From the NCBI GenBank assembly GCA_012931725.1, contig CM022945.1:150477480-150541479 (forward strand): 64,000 nt of DNA, read 5' to 3'. Every line of letters starts with the position of its first letter. Positions within the stretch are counted from its first letter, which is position 1. Both the position numbers and the translations under genes were made by a program. Positions 10,078 to 21,534 of the stretch are shown here, in pieces. The notes under the pieces are model-generated. The model was not told where the DNA came from, did not search any database, and was given only the letters and a program-made list of their open reading frames with translations. The stretch comes from Litsea cubeba (taxonomy: Eukaryota; Streptophyta; Magnoliopsida; Laurales; Lauraceae).

Positions 10078-10830
10078 AAAAAAAAAAAAGGAGAAACGGC
10101 GGAAGAAGAAAGGAGAAACGGCGGAAGAAGAAGAAGAAGAAGAAGAAGAGGAGGAAGAAGCGGAGGAAAACTGTCCAGTGGCTGTTCATTTTGTTTCTTC
10201 AACCGCTGCGCAGGTACTGTTTTTTTTTTTTTTTTTTTCTTTTCTTCTTCACTGCTGTCTTTCCTTCCATTGCTGCTGCTGTTGCTTTCTTTCTTTTCAT
10301 TTTTTTCTTCACTGCTGTCTTTCCTTCCATTGCGCAGGCACTGCTATTGTTGCTGTTTTTTTTTCCTGCTGCTATTTTTTTTTTTTTTTTTTTGCTCCTG
10401 TTTATTTTTTTTGTTTTGCTCCTGTTTTTTTTTCCTGCCTTTTGCTTGATCTGTGATGACATAATGCGTGGTCTGACTTTGGCATGGATCTCAGTCTTCT
10501 TGATTTTTGGCTTTGAGCACAGAACCCATTTAGGGTTTTGATTTCCCGTTGCAGCGGTCTAAGTTGGCCTGCCGTTTTCTTGCTGCTGCTTTTTTTTTTT
10601 TTTTGCTCTGTTGTTGTTTTGCTGCTGGCCTGCCGTTTTTTCCAGTTGCTGTTTTTTTTTTTTTTTTTTTTGCTCTGCTGCTGTTTTGTTGCTGCTTTGC
10701 TCTTCTGCTGCTGTTGTTTTGCTGTTGCTGTTTTTCTGCTCTTCTTTTTTGTTCTTGCTGCTGCTGCTATTTTTTTTTTAATTTCTGCTGCTGCTTTTTT
10801 TTTCTCGTTCTCTCTTAAGTCTCCTCTTCA
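10078..10830 (+). other. H1 leader: purine block then pyrimidine/poly-T block
   Basis: 10078-10165 is almost pure purine on the plus strand (A run, then GAA repeats, with a GGAGAAACGGCGGAAGAAGAA unit twice). 10213-10830 is strongly pyrimidine, with many T8-T20 runs and CTG/GCTGTT triplets, including a duplicated segment containing CTTCACTGCTGTCTTTCCTT (about 10244 and 10308). Long open frames here encode only Phe-, Leu- and Cys-rich strings caused by composition. The block sits just before the transposase ATG and is probably leader or promoter DNA. Confidence 0.55.
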
Positions 10831-10896
10831 TGACTTCATCTCTAGCAATCGAATCTAACCAAAGCGGCTTCCAACTCTAATACAATCTGCTTCTGT

Positions 10897-13422
10897 ATGG
10901 CTACTTCATCGGCGGCTTCCAACTCCAATACCATGGGTGAAGCAACAAGTGATGCAAATATCACAAATGCATTGAAACGTGGATCTAATGATGTTGGGTG
11001 GGAGTATGGAGAATTAATTGATGCCAAATCACTTGATAAAGTCAGATGCAAGCTTTGTGGGAAGAATCTCTCCGGAGGCATCTACCGACTAAAATGTCAT
11101 GTAGTTGGTAGAACTGGGAATGTGAAGGCTTGTGATAAGGCGAATGACGAGGCAAAAAAGGCATGTAGAAAGGCACTAGATGGTGTTAAGATGAAAAAGA
11201 AACAGAAGCAAAGTGAAGAAACTGAAACTAGAAAGGAAGTTTCAATTTCTGATGGTGTTGTGGAGATGAATGAGGACATCCAACCCTTGCCAATTGATAT
11301 TGGGCCTATGGGAAGATTTGTGGAGATTAATCCACAACAACACTACGACACTTCCACTACAAAGTTTACAAGGCAAGCCAATCTAGTAGCTTTGCTGGAT
11401 AAGAAGAAGGTGCTTGACACACAACAATATATAGCACGCTGGGTTATCGAGAGTGGCATTCCTTTCAACGCCATTCAAAATGATAGTTTCACGCTAATGA
11501 CGGAAGCTATTGGGCAGTTTGGTCCAGGATTACCTACACCAAGTCGGTATCGAATGAGTGGCCCATGTTTGAAAGCAGAGGTTTCGAGGGTTAAGAACTC
11601 TCTTAAAAAGCATGAAGAGGAGTGGTCCATATCTGGTTGTTCTATAATGACTGATGCTTGGACCGACCGTAAAAGAAGAAGCATTATGAACTTATGTGTG
11701 CATTGTGGGGAAGGGATTTCTTTTATTTCATCAAGGGAAGATTCTGATGCATCACATACGGGAAGCTATATATTTGAGTATGTGGATAAATGCATTGAAC
11801 AAATAGGTGAAGAGAAGGTGGTCCAAATTGTGACGGATAATGCTTCCAACAATATGGCTGCGGCGACTTTGATGAAAGCCAAGAGGCCTAACATATTTTG
11901 GACTTCTTGCGCCACACATACTGTGAATCTTATGCTTGAGGGGATTGGTAAGCTTCCAAGGTTTAAGAGTGCGATTGATAAGGCAAGGGCCTTAACCATT
12001 TTCATATACTCTCATCACTCAACCTTAAGCTTGATGAGAAGGATGACAAAGAAGCGTGAGATAGTACGGCCCGGAGTAACACGCTTTGCTAGCACTTACT
12101 TAACTATGCAAAGTTTGGTAGAGAAAAAGGAGCAATTGAGACTTATGTTTGCTTCCGAAGATTGGGGTCGGAATTCACATTCTAAGAGTGCAAAGGGAAA
12201 AGTGGCATATGCGACGGTGGTTAGCCTTTCATTCTGGAAATCCTTGAACTCATGTTTGGTTGTGTTTCGACCTTTGGTAAAAGTCCTCCGCCTTGTTGAT
12301 AGTGATAGGCCCTCTATGCCTTGGTTGTATGGAGAACTTGAAGCGGCAAAGAAAGAGATAAAGGATGAAGTCTTTCATGGAATTGAAAAGAATTACAAAC
12401 CAATTCTAGACATAATTGAGAGTAAATCCAAAGAAAGACTTGATAGGAATTTGCACTTGGCGGGATATATGCTTAATCCATACTACTTTGCAAAGAATAG
12501 GGTGGAGATAGGAGAAGATGTTGATTACATGGATGCTATAGTCAATTGTGTGGAGAGGTTCTTCCCAAATGATATTGATACTCAAACTAAAGTTTTGGAT
12601 GAAGAATTGGTGAAGTATAAGAATTTGCAGGGTATGTTTGGAAGAAAGCAAGCTGAACATGCTTATCAAACTAAAGGTGTAAGGTTATTTAATCCTGGTA
12701 AGTCCTAGTTGATGGTATCATAATATCATTAATTATTGGCTTGAGTAATTGACTTTCTTAACAAATGGTTATTAATTAGTCATTTTTTGTTAACGCTAGC
12801 TGCGTGGTGGAGTAATTATGGCGGTAATGCACCACATTTGAAGAAGATGGCAATTAGGATTCTATCCTTAACCACAAGTTCGTCAGGTTGTGAGAGGAAT
12901 TGGAGTACATTTGAAGGGGTATGTCACTTACTTTGCAAGTCATAATTTATTTACATTGTAATTTAGTTGCTATGTTGATTTACATGATATTATAATGTTA
13001 TCTTATAGGTGCACACTAAAAAGAGAAATAGGCTTGATTCTGAAAGGTTGAACAACTTGGTGTATGTTCAATTCAATTCCAAGATTCTTCATAAAAAGAA
13101 AAGAGTTGGTGATGAGAAAGATATCCTCCAAGCGGATGATTGTGGTAAAGCTCAACATTGGTTGGTTGAAGGAGTTGATGATGATGAGGATGATGTTGAT
13201 CCCGTGACCGGAGCAACGTGGGAGGTACTTGGCCAAGCGGTGGGAGCGGATGAAATGCTTCAACCTAGGAGGAGTACTAGGACTACGAGAGAAATTGATG
13301 AGGAAGAATTTGTGTCGGAGGAGTCCTCCGAAGAGGACGATGGAGATGATGACTTTGAGTCCGATAAAGAAGTAGATGTGGCCTTGGTGGAAGAACATGA
13401 TGATATTTTTGATGATTTATGA
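10897..13422 (+). CDS. hAT transposase (three exons: 10897-12697, 12800-12918, 13009-13422)
   Basis: Joined exons give 777 codons without a stop. Both introns have GT/AG ends (GTAAGT...GCTAG, 12698-12799; GTATGT...TATAG, 12919-13008) and phases that fit. A BED zinc finger lies at about 45-80 (C51-x2-C54, H68, C79). The plant DUF659 region follows with catalytic-type aspartates D253 (TDAWTD) and D314 (VTDNASNN), and a CATHTVNLMLE stretch near 340. Exons 2-3 hold the C-terminal dimerisation region (SGCERNWSTF ... KRNRLDSERL). The tail is very acidic (EEEFVSEESSEEDD and onward), unusual but seen in this plant class. It would cut and paste H1 by binding its subterminal repeats. The first Met was chosen at the start of the longest frame; a second Met 12 residues on is possible. 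Confidence 0.88.
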
Positions 13423-13846
13423 TTTGATGTTTTTTGAAGTTTAATTTGTATGAAACACTAGCATGTTACAATGCTCTGCTACTGCTTGGATATGCAACAC
13501 TAGAACATGATGATATTCTCGTTTGGTTTGATTTTGAGCAATTGCTTGGATATGCAGCTATGCTTGTGCCATACATGTCTGCAAGCCATTGTGTTATCTG
13601 TAAAATATAGCAAGTATTAGTCAACTAAGTAAGAGATGTGTTTTTTAAAATGCATCAACTAACCATTGATGTCTATTTATATTGTTGCATATATGTGATG
13701 ACAAGTGTTCTAAAATTCTATGAAAAATAGTTGATTTTCATCAAAAACGCCTAATCCGATTAATCCCTGATTAATCCCCGCCTAGTCAATTAATCCCTAG
13801 TCCATGCCCACCGCCTAGCGTCCGCCTAGCGATTTTTACAACATTG
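13423..13846 (+). other. H1 3' non-coding region and right terminus
   Basis: AT-rich trailer, then subterminal repeats (13749-13831) and the right TIR CGATTTTTACAACATTG (13830-13846). No further gene is seen. Confidence 0.7.
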
Positions 13847-16008
13847 TCTGTCATCACAGAAGCTCCGCCCACTCGTGTCTCCAAAGTGATCCTTCTTTTG
13901 GGGTAGACTGGTTTGGCGCTGAATCCTATCAGAGGAGTACGAGCCTCTTTTAAGTCTACCTCCGAGAGGCCCGTCTTCTTGAAACATCCGAAGTAGAGGA
14001 TTTCGGAAGAGCTGCCGGAATCAATGAGGATTCGCTTCACTGTGAAGTCCCGCAGCTTCAATGTCAGGAGCAGAAGATCGTTATGGGGGAGCTGAACTCC
14101 CTCAAGGTCCTTTTTTGAAAAACAGATGGCTAGGCGCTCACACCGTGCTCTATTTGACGCTGGTCCGAGCTCAGCCCTCATCACATCCTTCCCATGAGAG
14201 GCCTGCCTGGCCTCGATACGAGCCTGGGTACCGCCTCTAGGAGAGGTAGAAGGCACTGGGTGTGCCAGGAGGATGATGTTGATGATCTTTTCTGACCCGT
14301 CGCTGTCCGGGTCCTTGTCACCGCTTTGATGAGTCCGGCCATTGCCAGTATCTCCTGTTTTGACATAATCCTTCAGGTGGCCTTCCTTGGAAAGTTTCTC
14401 CAGGTGTGACTTCAGGATCCTGCACTCCTCGGTTTTATGCCCGTTCTGCTTGTGGTAGGCGCAAAACCTGTTCTGGTCATGGGAGGAGGGGTCACTCTGC
14501 ATGGGTTGAGGCCAGCTGAAGAATGGCCTGTGCTTGGTCTTATTCATGATCTGATGGATCGGTTCCTTGAAGATGGTATTCACAGCTTGGTAGGAATTGG
14601 AGGGAGGCCTGAGCTACCTGCTGTCCCCAGATTTGGACGCCAGGGCCTTTGCCGAGGTCGAAACCCAAGCTTGGTTCGGTTCTTCTTTTCGGAAGGGATT
14701 CTTATCCTTCTTATGAGGCTAGTCGCCCTTGTCATTATGCCCTGAGCCTTGGCTCTCTCGAGTCCGAATATCATATTCTTCCCGGGCGATATAGCGCTTC
14801 ACCCTGGACATCAACGCCGGCACGGAGGTAACAGGGTCTCCGGCCAGGTCTTTCCTAAGCTCATTTCTTGGCAACAAGGCATTCTAGAAAGCGAAAACTG
14901 CCACTTCATCTTTGGAGACTTCGACTTGGCGAACTGGGTGATGTTCTCGCCCTGCTTCATCTTCAAGGCCAGTATATCAGCATTGGTTCTGGGAACGACA
15001 CTGTAGGCTTGAAACTTCTTTAAGAAGGAGAGTTGCAGCTGCCTCCAAATCGAGATAGGTTTCTCTGGGAGGGCGCAGAACCACTTCAGGGGGAGGTCAC
15101 CCAGACTGGAAGAGAAGATTTTACAGTTAAGGTGACCTTCGTCCCCCCAAATAGACTCTGAGAGAAGTGCTGGAGGTGAGCGGCTGGATTTGAGACTCCG
15201 TCATAGAGGACGAACCGCGGGACAGAGAACTTCTTGGGCAGGGCAGTCTCTTTGATCTCCCGCGTGAACGGGGAAACCCCCAGGTCGGTGGGGCCGCAAA
15301 TATCTTGCTGGTCTCGGGCGAGTCCGACCATCTCTAGGTTGCGCTAGACAGCCAACTTGATGCACCTGTCGAGCCATTCCTGCTTGTCATCTTTCTCTGG
15401 TGACAACGTCTCTGACTTCTGCTTTGATTGGCCTCGACTGCGATGACTTTGAGCTCGACTGTCCCGGCCACGACGGCTTCGGCTATTACTTGAGCCTTCG
15501 TCGTGGGCTCGACTACGCTTTTCGTCCAGATAAGTCCTCAAATCCTCGTGGGAGGAAGGGATTGCTTGCTCTGGGCGGCTCTCTTCTCGCCTTGGCGCCC
15601 GGAGGGTTGCCTTAACGAGGTAGCTCCTCCTGTTCTTAGTTGCTGCTGGAGCTAGCGAATTAACTTCTCCTGCTCTTGTATAAGGATGTTTTGAGCTGCG
15701 ACATCCCCACCGTCAGCGAAGTGATGTGAACGGTGCAACCTGCTGACTGCTACGGCTTTGTCCCTCTGAGGACGCTCCTGTCGCCGTTTGTCTCGTCGGG
15801 GAGGCATGACTTCCTCGCCCTGGGACGAATCCTCAACTTGCTCTGGGAATGGAACTGGGACGAAGAGGCGCGTGTCCGGGTGCACTTCAATTACGGTTGC
15901 GCCAGGCCCTGCCCCGGACCATCCCTGAGGAGGGCCGTCCGACGACGGGCCCGGTAGCTGGACCATCGCTCTTGAAGACTCTCCGCTTTTCTTAGCTTTT
16001 GGAGGCAT
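13847..16008 (-). pseudogene. G1 gag-protease, frameshifted
   Basis: Minus-strand pieces line up in order with the G2 polyprotein. ATG 16008 starts MPPKAKKSGESSRAM and stops at 15652. The next pieces are 15541-15344 (DEGSSNSRSRRGRDSRAQ), 15331-15086 (PKKFSVPRFVLYDGVSNP), then 14583 to about 13855, holding the gag knuckle CAYHKQNGHKTEEC and the protease motif KRILIDSGSSSE. Stops and frameshifts separate them, and the gag core between about 15086 and 14600 is badly decayed. H1 interrupts the protease after VGGASVMTD. Nonfunctional; it is the oldest gag here, fitting the 6.3% LTR divergence. Confidence 0.85.
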
Positions 16009-16036
16009 GGTATTTGGGAAGATTGGGCTAATACTT

Positions 16037-16054
16037 TCCCACAGACGGCGCCAA
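16037..16054 (-). promoter_or_regulatory. G1 primer-binding site
   Basis: The minus strand reads TGGCGCCGTCTGTGGGAA immediately inside the 5' LTR, identical to the site in G2 (28974-28991). The leading TGG pairs with the CCA end of a tRNA. Which tRNA is not assigned here. Confidence 0.8.
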
Positions 16055-16055
16055 T

Positions 16056-16909
16056 TATAAGTGCAGAAAATGTAACACACAAGATTATGGGGTGCCTGAT
16101 AGGACTTATCCAAACGTATGATGAAGATCGATCGCCTTAAAGCCTGAAAGGGGAGGAACAAACGGTCAGAGGACCCTGGCCTGAGTGGCGCAAGGCTCTC
16201 CGATGCCTAAGTTAGTGTATGAACTAATCAGAGGAAGGAGAAGAGAGAGAGGCAGAGTAACGGCTCAAGAGGGTGTATCCGTGTGTACCTTTATTATGGA
16301 ATGTCCTTCTATTTATATAGGATTCTATCGGATATCTTGGAGTGGGCCCCTTGATTTGATGGGAATGATCTCATCGCCCACAAAGTAATAAATGCGGGTC
16401 CTTCATAGCCCACAAAGCATTTAATGCCAGTCCGATCAGCCCACATTGCATTAAATGCATGTCATGTTAGGCCTGATCGTGTTGCACGCCTTTGGCGGTA
16501 GAGGTCCCATCGGATCCATCCAACGGCTCTGCCCTGATTTGGCTACAGCCACTGGATGCCGCCTTGTCAGCGATCTGGTGAAGATTGTGGATGGCTGGGG
16601 TGGCCCAGCTATTCCACTGGCTCGTGCCCATACCCTGCCACATGTCTGATGACGTGGCGGGTGTGGGGGCGAGTCCAGGGGTTTTTCTTCATCTCAGCTT
16701 CCGACCCAGCTTCTACAGCCGGGGTCAGGTGCACAGCCGAGGTCAACCTTGGTAGCCGAGCTCAACATGGACAGCTAAAGTCAGTCTGGTTTCGGCTGAG
16801 GCCCTTATCCCGGCGGCAAAGGTGTGTCTGGACGGCACGTGGGCGCGCTAATTGACATCTTATAGCCGATATCAGCATAATCTTGGTGTCTTGAAAATCT
16901 CACCGCACA
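16056..16909 (-). repeat. G1 5' LTR
   Basis: 854 bp, starting TGTGCGGTGAG on the minus strand (16909). The far end reads ...CTTATA where the 3' LTR has CTTACA, so the terminal CA has mutated to TA. TATA box TATATAAAT on the minus strand at 16319-16311. The right target duplication follows at 16910-16914. Confidence 0.93.
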
Positions 16910-16914
16910 GTCTG

Positions 16915-17098
16915 CTTGGTCACGTCTTTATCTTAAGAAATCTAATAAGAAATTACCCCAGGGCCAGAAGAGACAAAACCTATAGCACATCCCAAATGTC
17001 AAATAGAGGGGTTAACTACAGGGAAGTTTTAGGTAATTTATGAATTCATCATCTTAATGGATTTACTGATTGTTTCACTGTCGACTCTAGGGACACTT
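16915..17098. repeat. Duplicated locus, copy A, part 2
   Basis: Continuation of copy A between G1 and C2. The part from GGGAAGTTTTAGGTAATTTATGAA (about 17018) matches GGGAAGTTCTAGG at 58793 in copy B. The proximal part (16915-17010) is not clearly present in copy B. The final CACTT (17094-17098) is the left C2 target duplication. Too short and interrupted to carry a gene. Confidence 0.7.
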
Positions 17099-19166
17099 TG
17101 AAAGAAACCGCGATTCAGATCTGGAAAACACTGCCAGAAGACGTCCATGGCTGATTTAGAACAAGACAAATTTTAAAACAAATATGATTTCAGCAGGTGG
17201 GCAGCACAAATCAGCCATATAAATCGCATTATAACTCCACCGAATCATGATCAACAAGTGTATAATTCAAGGAGATACAAGAAGACTATTACCTTGATGA
17301 TATGTAGACTTCAAATCTCTGAAATAAAAGATCCAATGGGCGGAACTCAGACCTGCAATCAGCAAACACCTTGCTGGAATTTTCTGCAGTAGAATTGCTT
17401 ATGATCTTCTTCTCTATTTCACTTCCAAATCTGATTGGCTAAGATGGTGGGATCTTAATCTAGATTTCTAGATGGGTTTTGAGAACTTTTTATCTATGGA
17501 AAATCTCAGACCTGAAGCTCTCTTCAATGAAGAAGAGAAAAAGGCTGGACCTGTGGAATTTTCTAGCATAGGGGATATCTCTTGGACATCGAAGGGGGGC
17601 TTCCTCTTTTTATTGAAAACTTTAGGATTCCTTTCCTTAAAAGCTATCCCTACTAATTCTCTTAGATGTCCTAAAAAGAAAGTACAATCCAAAGATTTAT
17701 TTCCTTCTAGAAACACTCCAATTAGAAAAGAAAATTAAAGGAACATCCCACAAACTTTAGCAATTAGTAACCTTAGTTGCACAACACTTACTAATTTAAG
17801 TTTCTAATTCAAAAAGGAAACTTTACTATAGGAATACTAATCCAAAGAGGAGTCCAACCTTCCAAGTAGAGAGACCTACTCAAAGTTGGAAACCTCACCT
17901 ATGGAATTCCCATTATGGACATCCCACATAAAATAATGCACACCATGGCCCACATGATTATTAATCATACCATGACCCACAAGTTAATAATTTATCTAGA
18001 ATTAAATTCATGTATGCCATCAAAGCCTATTTGAATTTAAACTCAAAATTACTTTTCCACTAAAATAATTCAACCATATGTCATCTAAACAATTTAGGAA
18101 ACCATGCCAATAAAGGAAAGTGACTAGAGAAGGGACCAAAAGACATATTTGCCCTTGGCCCCCAAAATGACCAAAAATGTCCATGCTAAACCCATAGCAA
18201 CATTAAGACCATTTTAACCTTAACTCATTCCACTATAGAGTTATGGTTGAACTCCAGGGATAAATAATAATTATAAAATAAGTTCGTCAAGAAATGACAG
18301 TTGTCTTCGACCTACTAAGTAAAATGACCTAAATGCCCCTCTATGTAACATCCGTAATCAAGTCAAGTTATCCGATGTACTATAAAGCTTCTCGATTACA
18401 TCTAAACCTTAGAACTTCATATCCTTAACTTAATCATCATCCGGATATCATTCTCTTGGTCCAGGGAGCGACCCACAAGTTCAATATCCATATGGAACAT
18501 CCATATACTAAGATCTTAGATTTTGATGATTAATCGGATAATTCTAAGGGGACGATCATTCCATCATTAGATGGCATAGATTCTTTATTGCATCTGCACG
18601 TCCCAACTGATCAAGTCCGAGTACCCAAAACACAGAGCTGTTGACCCATAAAAAGAATCTCACCCATAGTGAATTAAAGCACAAGAACTTGACTTCGTCA
18701 GTTCATCCACAAATGCTCAAGATTAAGAGCACTGGTCACTCAGTAGCATGAGGTGACTTGATCTCTCTTAGTGATAGTACTATTTTAGAGATCACACCTA
18801 CAATGGTCCTGTTCAATGCATTGCATATGCACTAATGAGATAAATCCGGGAAAGGCCTCCCATGACTTAGGTGAGTCACCCTGAATACAGGAGAGTCTCT
18901 CACTATAACTTATACCAAGATGAAGTGCCCAACTCCATCTCTCAGTTATGAACAAATATGTTGTTTCCAGTGTCCATGAATCAGACCTATCTGTGTGTAG
19001 GCACTACACACCTAATTCATTTACTAGAAACAATGGGCCTTACACAACCGTACATATATACATGTTTAAAGAGAAAAGAATCATTCTATTACATAACCAG
19101 CAAATATCCAGTAACAAAGGATGAGAGTGCAGCTAGTGGGCTTTAGGGCATACACCAATCCCAACA
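17099..19166 (-). repeat. C2 3' LTR
   Basis: Starts TGTTGGGATTGGTGTATGCC on the minus strand at 19166 and ends TTTCTTTCA at 17099. It aligns with 24538-26604. The purine tract AAGTGGGAGTT lies directly outside on the minus strand (complement of 19167-19177). Short ORFs in it (17472-17738) recur in the other LTR and have no known product. Confidence 0.93.
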
Positions 19167-20811
19167 AACTCCCACTTGCACTAAAGATCACTACTTCCTA
19201 ACCTAACACCCATAGACTCAACATGAGAAGTAAAGAGTTTCTCAGTAAGAGTCTTAGTGAATGGGTCAGCTAAGTTATTTATTGAGGCAATCTACTCCAC
19301 TACTATTTCTCCATCCTAAATGAATTCCCGGATCAAGTGGTACTTTCTCTGAATGAGCTTGCCTTTCTTGTGATTCCTGGGCTGTTTGCATTATGCTACG
19401 GCACCAGTGTTGTCGCAGTACATGACAATCGATTTTTGCACTGCGGGAACAACTCCCAATTCCAATAGGAATTTTCTGAGCCATACTGCTTCCTTTGCAG
19501 CTTCCGATGCCGCCACGTACTCTGCCTCCATGGTAGAATCAGCAGTACAGGATTGCTTGATACTTTTCCATGATATAGCCCCTCCTGACAGAGTAAAGAC
19601 GTATCCTGAAGTAGACTTTCTGGCATCTCTATCAGATTGGAAATCAGAATCTGTATATGCCAAAGGTGTTAGATCATCTGCTCGATAGATTAGCATATAA
19701 TCTTTCATTCTCCGAAGATACTTGAATCTATGCTTAACAGTTGTCCAATGCATGGGTCTAGGGTTTGATTGATATATGCTAACCATGCCAACGACAAAGC
19801 AAATATCTGGTCTAGTACATAACATTGCATACATGAGGCTTCCAATAGCAGATGCATATGGAACTCTCCTCATGCTCTCTATCTCTTCAAATGTCTTTGG
19901 ACATCGATCTCGAGACGGTGGTACTCCATGTCTAGAAGGTAGCAAGCCCTTCTTAGAGTCATGCATGTTAAACTTGACCAATATCTTCTCAATATACGAA
20001 GATTGGGATAAGGCTAACATTTTATTCTTGCAATCACGCAAAAGCTTGATCCCTAAGACATAGCTTGCCTCACCCAAATCCTTCATCTGAAATTGAGAGG
20101 ATAACCAAACCTTTGTGGATGACAATATACCTACATCATTTCCAAAGAGCAATATGTCATCTACATACAGAACTAAAAATGCAACTGCTTTTCCCCAAAT
20201 GTAACTGCTTTTCCCCACTCCCTTTCTTATACACACATGGTTCATCAATGTTTTGATCGAAGCCAAAAGATTTAACTGCATGATTAAACTTGATGTTCCA
20301 CGCTCTAGATGCTTGCTTGAGTCCATAAATGGACTTCTTAAGTTTACAAACCATGTTATCTTGGCCACTAGCAATGAAACCCTCTGGTTGCATCATATAG
20401 ATGCATTCGTCAAGACTTCCATTAAGAAAAGCTATCTTGACATCCATCTGCCATATTTCGTAGTCATAATGACTTGCGATGGCCAAGAGAATCCTTATGG
20501 ACTTAAGCATAGCCACTGGTGAAAAGGTTTCCTCATAATCGATACCCTCTTTCTGAGTATATCCTTTTGCCACTAGTCTTGCTTTGAAGGTTTCCACCTT
20601 CCCATCCTCTCTTCCTCTTGTAGATCTACTTGCACCCTATGGGTTTAATCCCTTCAGATGCATCTACAAGTTCCCAGACTTGATTGGAATATAAAAAATC
20701 TAATTCAGATTTCATCGCTTGCTGCCACATGTCAGCATCTATATCCGTCACTGCTTCATCATAACTAGCAGGATCCTCAACCAGATCCTCAGAGTCTGTC
20801 TTCAAAGACAC
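19167..20811 (-). pseudogene. C2 reverse transcriptase and RNase H, disabled
   Basis: Reading minus: 20811-20626 (DADMWQQAMKSELDFL, RT N-terminus) ends at a stop where the family has Trp, and a frameshift follows. 20597 onward gives ARLVAKGYTQKEGIDYEETF and QMDVKIAFLNGSLDE. A tandem repeat of about 20 bases near 20180-20215 (AACTGCTTTTCCCC twice) shifts the frame just before the catalytic LVLYVDDILLFG, which lies in 20374-19391. RNase H follows (TDSDFQSDRDARKSTSGYVF, then MEAEYVAASEAAKEAVWLR and MYCDNTGAVA, stop). The residual reading continues to the purine tract. No single product is possible. Confidence 0.85.
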
Positions 20812-21534
20812 TCTTAGATATCTTTCCGGCTGTCTAGAAATTCTCCCACTACGACGAGGCTCCGGAGTGTTAAAAGGAATATCCTATTCATTTACTATCT
20901 CTGGTACAGATGTTATAGGAGATCACGGAAGAATCTCCTCAAGGGTTACTTTACAACCAACCTCTTGGTACATCATACAATCATCTTCCAAGTATCTAGC
21001 ATGAGTGCTGATAAGCACTTTTTGCTCCTTTGGATCATAAAAGATGCCTCCTCTCATTCCCTTAGGATACCCAATGAAGTAGCACATTTCCGATCTGGGT
21101 TCTAGCTTGGTAGCTTTATCATTCAGCACATAGGCTGGACAACCCCAAATGTGGATATGTCTTAAACTAGGTTTTCAACCTGTCCACATTTCTTGCGGTG
21201 TCCTAGGTACTGATTTAGAAGGTACCATATTTAACATGTATGCTGCTGCTTCTAAGGCATATCCCCAAAAAGATATGGGTAGGGTTGCATGGCTCATCAT
21301 GGACCTTACCATATCAAGAAGGGTACGGTTTCTTCTCTCCGCTATACCATTTTGCTGGGGTGTACCTGGTGCAGACAACTGAGACACAATCCCATGTTGT
21401 GTGAGGTACTCTTTGAACTCACCCAGGAGGTACTCGCCACCTCGATCAGATCGAAGGGCTTTGATATGTTTCCCTAGTTGTAACTCTGCCTCAGCCTTGA
21501 ATTGCTTGAATTTATCAAACGCCTCAGACTTGCG
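20812..21534 (-). pseudogene. C2 integrase C-terminal half, with stops
   Basis: After a stop at 21532-21534 (TGA where CGA is expected), the frame continues with ALRSDRGGEY and SAPGTPQQNGIAERRNRTLL (21387-21175), the second aspartate and the glutamate of the DDE site. Another TGA follows EMWTG. 21129-20923 carries the GKG-like extension (YFIGYPKGMRGGIFYDP). Further TGA and TAG codons interrupt the linker to RT. Most stops are CGA-to-TGA or CAG-to-TAG, as expected from deamination of methylated C. Confidence 0.8.

Larger units (their letters stand above)
9731..13846 (+). mobile_element. H1: hAT-family DNA transposon with intact transposase
   Basis: Bounded by a perfect 8-bp target duplication TCTGTCAT (9723-9730, 13847-13854), the hAT hallmark. 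Terminal inverted repeats are CAGTGTTGTAAAAATCG (left) and CAATGTTGTAAAAATCG (right, reverse complement), one mismatch in 17. Length 4116 bp. It lies inside the protease region of G1. Subterminal regions share CGCCTAGGCG-like and CCGATTAATCC words. The single gene has three exons and no disabling change that I can see, so H1 may be autonomous. Excision would restore the G1 protease reading apart from the 8-bp footprint. Confidence 0.93.
282..16909 (-). mobile_element. G1: old, internally deleted Ty3/gypsy (Tat-type) LTR retrotransposon
   Basis: LTRs at 282-1136 and 16056-16909 are flanked by a perfect 5-bp target duplication, GTCTG (277-281 and 16910-16914). Reading the minus strand, the order is 5' LTR, primer-binding site, decayed gag, protease, then the remains of an extra gene and the 3' LTR. 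The element is 16.6 kb only because C1 (1803-9604) and hAT H1 (9731-13846) lie inside it. I counted about 54 substitutions between its LTRs (roughly 6.3%), mostly transitions, making it the oldest datable element here. Compared with G2, everything from just after the protease to codon 40 of the extra gene is absent, so it cannot encode RT or integrase. Confidence 0.92.

Noticed and set aside
10178..10858. Several ORFs rich in Phe, Leu and Cys (or Lys on the other strand)
   Set aside because: Made by poly-T and CTG tracts in the H1 leader; no domain, and they overlap in all frames.
17472..17738. 88-codon ORF repeated in both C2 LTRs
   Set aside because: Duplicated only because it lies in the LTR; no known domain, and open on both strands.
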